Assembly (NCBI GenBank): GCA_020633415.1
Contig: JACKDQ010000004.1
Span: forward strand, 62,001 to 126,000
Direction of reading: 5' to 3'
DNA length: 64,000 bases
DNA from: Deltaproteobacteria bacterium
Lineage (GTDB): Bacteria > Myxococcota_A > Polyangia > GCA-2747355
Positions within the stretch are counted from its first letter, which is position 1, and each line of letters opens with the position of its first letter. The notes under the pieces are model-generated. The model had not been told where the DNA came from, searched no databases, and worked only from the letters and a program-made list of their open reading frames with translations. Below are positions 61,175 through 64,000 of the stretch, piece by piece. Both the position numbers and the translations under genes were made by a program.

Positions 61175-63053
61175 CGTTGCCGAAGTAATCCGCTGGATAG
61201 GATCCGCTGCGCAGGCAAAAGCTGTGGGCGTAGGGCGAGCGCTCGAATCCATCGATGTAGGCCTTGGTCGCGACCGTCGGGCAGTTGCTCTTGATCTCAG
61301 CTTTGAGGTCCTCGATATTCTGCCAGTTGAGCGCCATCGGCTCGAACTTGGTTGCGATACGCTCAGCACTTTTTGCTCGGTCGAGATACTCGTTGTAAAG
61401 CGCTTCGTCCTTGTCGGTATTCCAGATCTCTTCAAAGCTCTTCGAGTACTGAGCGATCAGTTGAGCAAAGCGCGGAGCTCGCAAAATGGCGACATTTTCG
61501 ATGACGTTGGTTTCGGCGCTGAACGAGTAGTTGAAGCTGCCGGTCAATAGCGTCTTGCCATCGATGATCGCGTACTTGTTGTGCATCTGCGGGAAGCGGT
61601 AATACCAGTAGTATGCGTAGTACTTGAGTCGCAAGTCGATGTCGCCGGGCTGCCCATCACCGTCGAGATCGTCGATGATCAAATCGCGTCCGAGGTGGCG
61701 GCCCTTGTCGTAGCAAGCGCGCGTAGCCTGCGCGGTTGTCGCCTTGGAAAGGCAGGCGTTGGTGTCTTCGACCTCTTGCGAACGCATGTAGGCGCTCTGA
61801 TATTCTTGACCGTCGATGTAAACGCGGATCGTTACGTGCGGCTTCTGCTTTTTGAGCGCGATGAGCGCCTCGTAGATACGGTATGAGCGGAAGTGACCCG
61901 AGGCGATGTCGACGCTGACCTCCGCCTTTGAGATCTCGGCGGCGATCCGGTCGGCGACTTTGAAGCTTCCCGAGTTGTAGCTCAGGCTCTGTTTGTTGGT
62001 GTTCATGTTTGCGCTGGTGAACACCGCGTCGGCCTCGTCTGACTTGTCGAAGGTCGCCGGATCGAGCTCGATACTGTTGATGCGTTTGGATGCTGGCTCA
62101 CCCGGTCGGGCGAAGTCGTAGCTCTGCTTGTAGAGCGTGTTGAATTCATGTTGGTAGCGCAAGACCAGCTCGGGGACGTTCTTGAGAAAGACGGTGTTTT
62201 CGTCGTAGAGCGTTGCCGCTCCGCTGGTCCAGTTCCCGCTGCCAGTGATCAGCGTGGCGTCGTTTGCGGCAGCGACGTCACTAAACGGCCCATCGACGAT
62301 CATGAACTTGTGATGTAGCTCTTTGCTCATCGTCGAAAAGCGCACTGGCAGTCCGGTGTGTTTCTCGATCAGGACCGATGCGGTCGCTGGGCACTTGGAG
62401 GCACTGTAGTCGCTGTACTTCGGATCGCAGACCTTGCGATCGGCCTGAGCCGGGTGGAACAGCAAGCGGATCGTTACGCCGCGGTCCTTGGCGCGCTTGA
62501 GGGCGGCGATGATCTCATCGCTATCCGTCTCATCGATCTTACTCGGTACACTGAGGTTATAGATCGCAATATCGATGTTGTGTTTTGCGCTGTTGATCGC
62601 TCGTGCGATCCGCGGCAAGTGCGAATCGGCGATACTCGAGTGTGGCGAGAAGACCACATCGGCGGTTGCCGATGGTGTAGCGCAAGCGTCGTCGCTGAAC
62701 GTTTGACCGACGCGCTCGATCGTCTTCGCACCGACGTACTTTACGTCGCTAACCACCTGCGACAGCGTGCCAAATAGAATGTCACCATCGCAATTGCCGT
62801 CACTTCCGGCACGAACGGCGATCAACGAGCTGCGATGGTTCGAGTAAAAACCGATCGCTGCCAGCTGGTCATCGCCGTTCTTGCAGTCGTTGATGAACGC
62901 GAGCAGCTGTTTCGCCTGACAGGCGGTCAGGCCATAGGTGTTCTCCCCTTTGCCGACCGCGCCTTCGCTGGGGCCTTCAGCTGTCAGGGGTTGGCAAGCC
63001 GCGCTCGCTAGCGCTGCGCCCAAGGCGAGCGCCCGAATCGAATGTCGAAACAT
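61167..63053 (-). CDS. Phospholipase D-fold lipoprotein with two HKD motifs
   Basis: 628 residues. Lipobox SAAC and GGAGG ribosome site. Two complete HxKx4D motifs: HHKFMIVD (followed by TGSGNWTSG) and HNKYAIID (followed by TGSFNYS), so it should form one active site of the PLD superfamily, cutting a phosphodiester such as a phospholipid or nucleic acid outside the cell. It also has a helix-hairpin-helix-like N-terminal part (TACQAKQLLAFIND) of a type seen in secreted nucleases, and an acidic Asp-rich loop (DLDGDGQPGDIDL) that may bind calcium. Confidence 0.9.
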   Translation of the reverse strand: MFRHSIRALALGAALASAACQPLTAEGPSEGAVGKGENTYGLTACQAKQLLAFINDCKNGDDQLAAIGFYSNHRSSLIAVRAGSDGNCDGDILFGTLSQVVSDVKYVGAKTIERVGQTFSDDACATPSATADVVFSPHSSIADSHLPRIARAINSAKHNIDIAIYNLSVPSKIDETDSDEIIAALKRAKDRGVTIRLLFHPAQADRKVCDPKYSDYSASKCPATASVLIEKHTGLPVRFSTMSKELHHKFMIVDGPFSDVAAANDATLITGSGNWTSGAATLYDENTVFLKNVPELVLRYQHEFNTLYKQSYDFARPGEPASKRINSIELDPATFDKSDEADAVFTSANMNTNKQSLSYNSGSFKVADRIAAEISKAEVSVDIASGHFRSYRIYEALIALKKQKPHVTIRVYIDGQEYQSAYMRSQEVEDTNACLSKATTAQATRACYDKGRHLGRDLIIDDLDGDGQPGDIDLRLKYYAYYWYYRFPQMHNKYAIIDGKTLLTGSFNYSFSAETNVIENVAILRAPRFAQLIAQYSKSFEEIWNTDKDEALYNEYLDRAKSAERIATKFEPMALNWQNIEDLKAEIKSNCPTVATKAYIDGFERSPYAHSFCLRSGSYPADYFGNDD

Positions 63054-63233
63054 CAGGTCCTCCAGGATTCGGAGGCCGGCTGACCACTCTGGCCAGTCGC
63101 CGACGGGAAGGCGACAAGAGCCTCCCTGTTGTTTCGCACCTCGGGCCTACACGCGCTGGGTGCGAGCGACGAACAGTGCAGTCGCTATGCCAGCACGCTG
63201 AATCGACAGGACGCGGAGTGGCGGTTGCCGGTG

Positions 63234-63725
63234 CTAGATGCCGCAGCAGCCCGCAGCGCGAGCCCATTCGCAAAGCCCACAATCGCTGGCGGTCGATGGT
63301 GGCATGCCGCAGATGTTGGTGTTGCCCGCGAGCTCGCAGACGCACTCGTTGTTATCGCACGAGATCTTTGCAGACACGCCGGCGCTCGTGCAGCTCGATA
63401 TGCAGATCGCGACCGTTGGCACCCAGAACGGCGTGGGATCTTTCGTCGCCGAAACGACGCCGCAGCTCCATCGCTTCGGGTCCCTGCAGATGCTCGCCGA
63501 GCCATCTTTGCTGACGGTCTGATCCTGTTTGAGCCGCTGGTCGGGCAAGGCGGCGTCGGCGACCATCGCGCTATCGATCTGCGCATCTTTTTGCTGGGCA
63601 GCATCGGCGAACGCCAACGCATCAGCCTGGCCGAGGTCCGCTTGCGAAATCGGTGGTCCTGCACTTTCGCTGCAGGCGCCAACGATCAGTGCTGTTATCC
63701 AAAGTCCAATATGCAGCCGATCCAT
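63234..63725 (-). CDS. Cysteine-rich lipoprotein
   Basis: 163 residues from ATG 63725, preceded by AAGGA. Lipobox IVGAC, then an Asp/Ala/Gln-rich linker of about 50 residues and a C-terminal domain with ten cysteines (CRDPKRWSCG, CISSCTSAG, CDNNECVC, CGLCEWARAAGCCG). A myxobacterial surface-protein type; function unknown. The 180 bases between it and the PLD gene hold no gene I can support. Confidence 0.75.
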   Translation of the reverse strand: MDRLHIGLWITALIVGACSESAGPPISQADLGQADALAFADAAQQKDAQIDSAMVADAALPDQRLKQDQTVSKDGSASICRDPKRWSCGVVSATKDPTPFWVPTVAICISSCTSAGVSAKISCDNNECVCELAGNTNICGMPPSTASDCGLCEWARAAGCCGI

Positions 63726-63876
63726 CCGCGATCCTTTCGAAGATCGGCAGGCTATGCCAGCGGCGGCACCGAGCGCAACCAAACCACGCAAAGCGAACCG
63801 GCCAGCGTAAGTTTCGCCCCGCTACCCTGACGCATTAGGCTTGACAAACGACCACGCCAAAGCGCCAGATCCGCGG

Positions 63877-64000
63877 ATGGTTTTTTCACCCGACACACAG
63901 CGCGCCATCGCTCAGCAGGCTGAACAGTTGGCGCCACAGATGACCCGTTTTCTTAGAGAACTTCTCGAAATTCCTTCTTATTCTGCTCAGGAAGGCCCGC
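63877..64000 (+). CDS. Start of a probable M20-family peptidase/deacylase (3' end outside window)
   Basis: The frame is open from ATG 63877 (or TTG 63841) to the window end. The translated stretch ends in RFLRELLEIPSYSAQEGP, which is the N-terminal signature of M20 zinc peptidases such as YgeY-type hydrolases. Only about 41 residues are visible, so the family call is tentative. Confidence 0.55.
   Translation, partial: MVFSPDTQRAIAQQAEQLAPQMTRFLRELLEIPSYSAQEGP

Overview
The window looks like a piece of chromosome from a deltaproteobacterial-type organism, most likely a member of the Myxococcota or a close relative. The evidence is a moderately high G+C content with G/C-rich third codon positions, many lipoproteins whose lipobox is followed by an Asp/Ala/Gly-rich linker (often containing TDGG- or DAGA-like strings), plant-type leucine-rich-repeat lipoproteins, large hybrid histidine kinases, PilZ and GGDEF proteins, a sterol-desaturase-family protein, and Geobacter-like multihaem cytochromes. 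This placement is inference. I saw no tRNA, rRNA, insertion sequence, prophage or CRISPR array.

Layout. 1-3.3 kb: the 3' part of clpA, a GNAT-like protein and a small membrane protein. 3.5-8.6 kb: a very large hybrid kinase overlapping a response regulator with an active-looking diguanylate cyclase domain. 8.6-12.6 kb: two secreted lipoproteins (LRR; GH114-like hydrolase with accessory domains). 13.1-19.0 kb: ccmCDEFGHI, a tightly overlapped System I cytochrome c maturation operon. 19-28.3 kb: a hypothetical gene, phoU, an orphan ParB-like gene, secreted lipoproteins, a membrane hydroxylase and a heparinase-like lipoprotein. 28.4-29.9 kb: a small zinc-ribbon locus and a Rieske oxygenase. 30.1-31.5 kb: ccmAB, the rest of System I.

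31.7-43.1 kb is the most notable region: a candidate trans-envelope electron-transfer (extracellular respiration) island. On the minus strand is a three-gene porin-cytochrome cassette: a 13-haem outer-membrane lipoprotein, a beta-barrel porin and a second 13-haem cytochrome. Divergent from it on the plus strand are an ImcH/NapC-type membrane cytochrome (6 haem motifs), a 9-haem cytochrome plus FeS plus NrfD quinol module, and a CbcL-like fusion of 11 c-haems to a b-type cytochrome. I count 52 c-haem attachment motifs in 11.4 kb, five of them non-canonical (four CX3CH and one CX4CH). The expected flow is quinol pool, inner-membrane module(s), periplasmic haems, porin conduit, extracellular acceptor, or the reverse. 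ccmAB lies next to the island, and the two ccm loci share a near-identical promoter motif (TTGACCCG ... TAGGCTGCCG), which suggests one control for haem attachment.

43.1-58.5 kb: a STAS protein, a PilZ-acyltransferase fusion, a nitroreductase/SDR/FadL-type cluster facing a ThiF-nitroreductase fusion (Rv1355c-like family, function unknown), two more hybrid kinases (one with two kinase cores around a single receiver) and a HEAT-repeat lipoprotein. 58.5-60.1 kb: dinB (DNA polymerase IV) behind a leader with 15-bp tandem repeats and a strong intrinsic terminator, which suggests attenuation. 60.2-64 kb: an IsdG-like monooxygenase, a phospholipase-D-fold lipoprotein with a coupled secreted protein, a cysteine-rich lipoprotein and the start of a probable M20 peptidase.

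Coordinates and motif counts come from reading the sequence. Family names rest on motif and architecture recognition; no database search was run.
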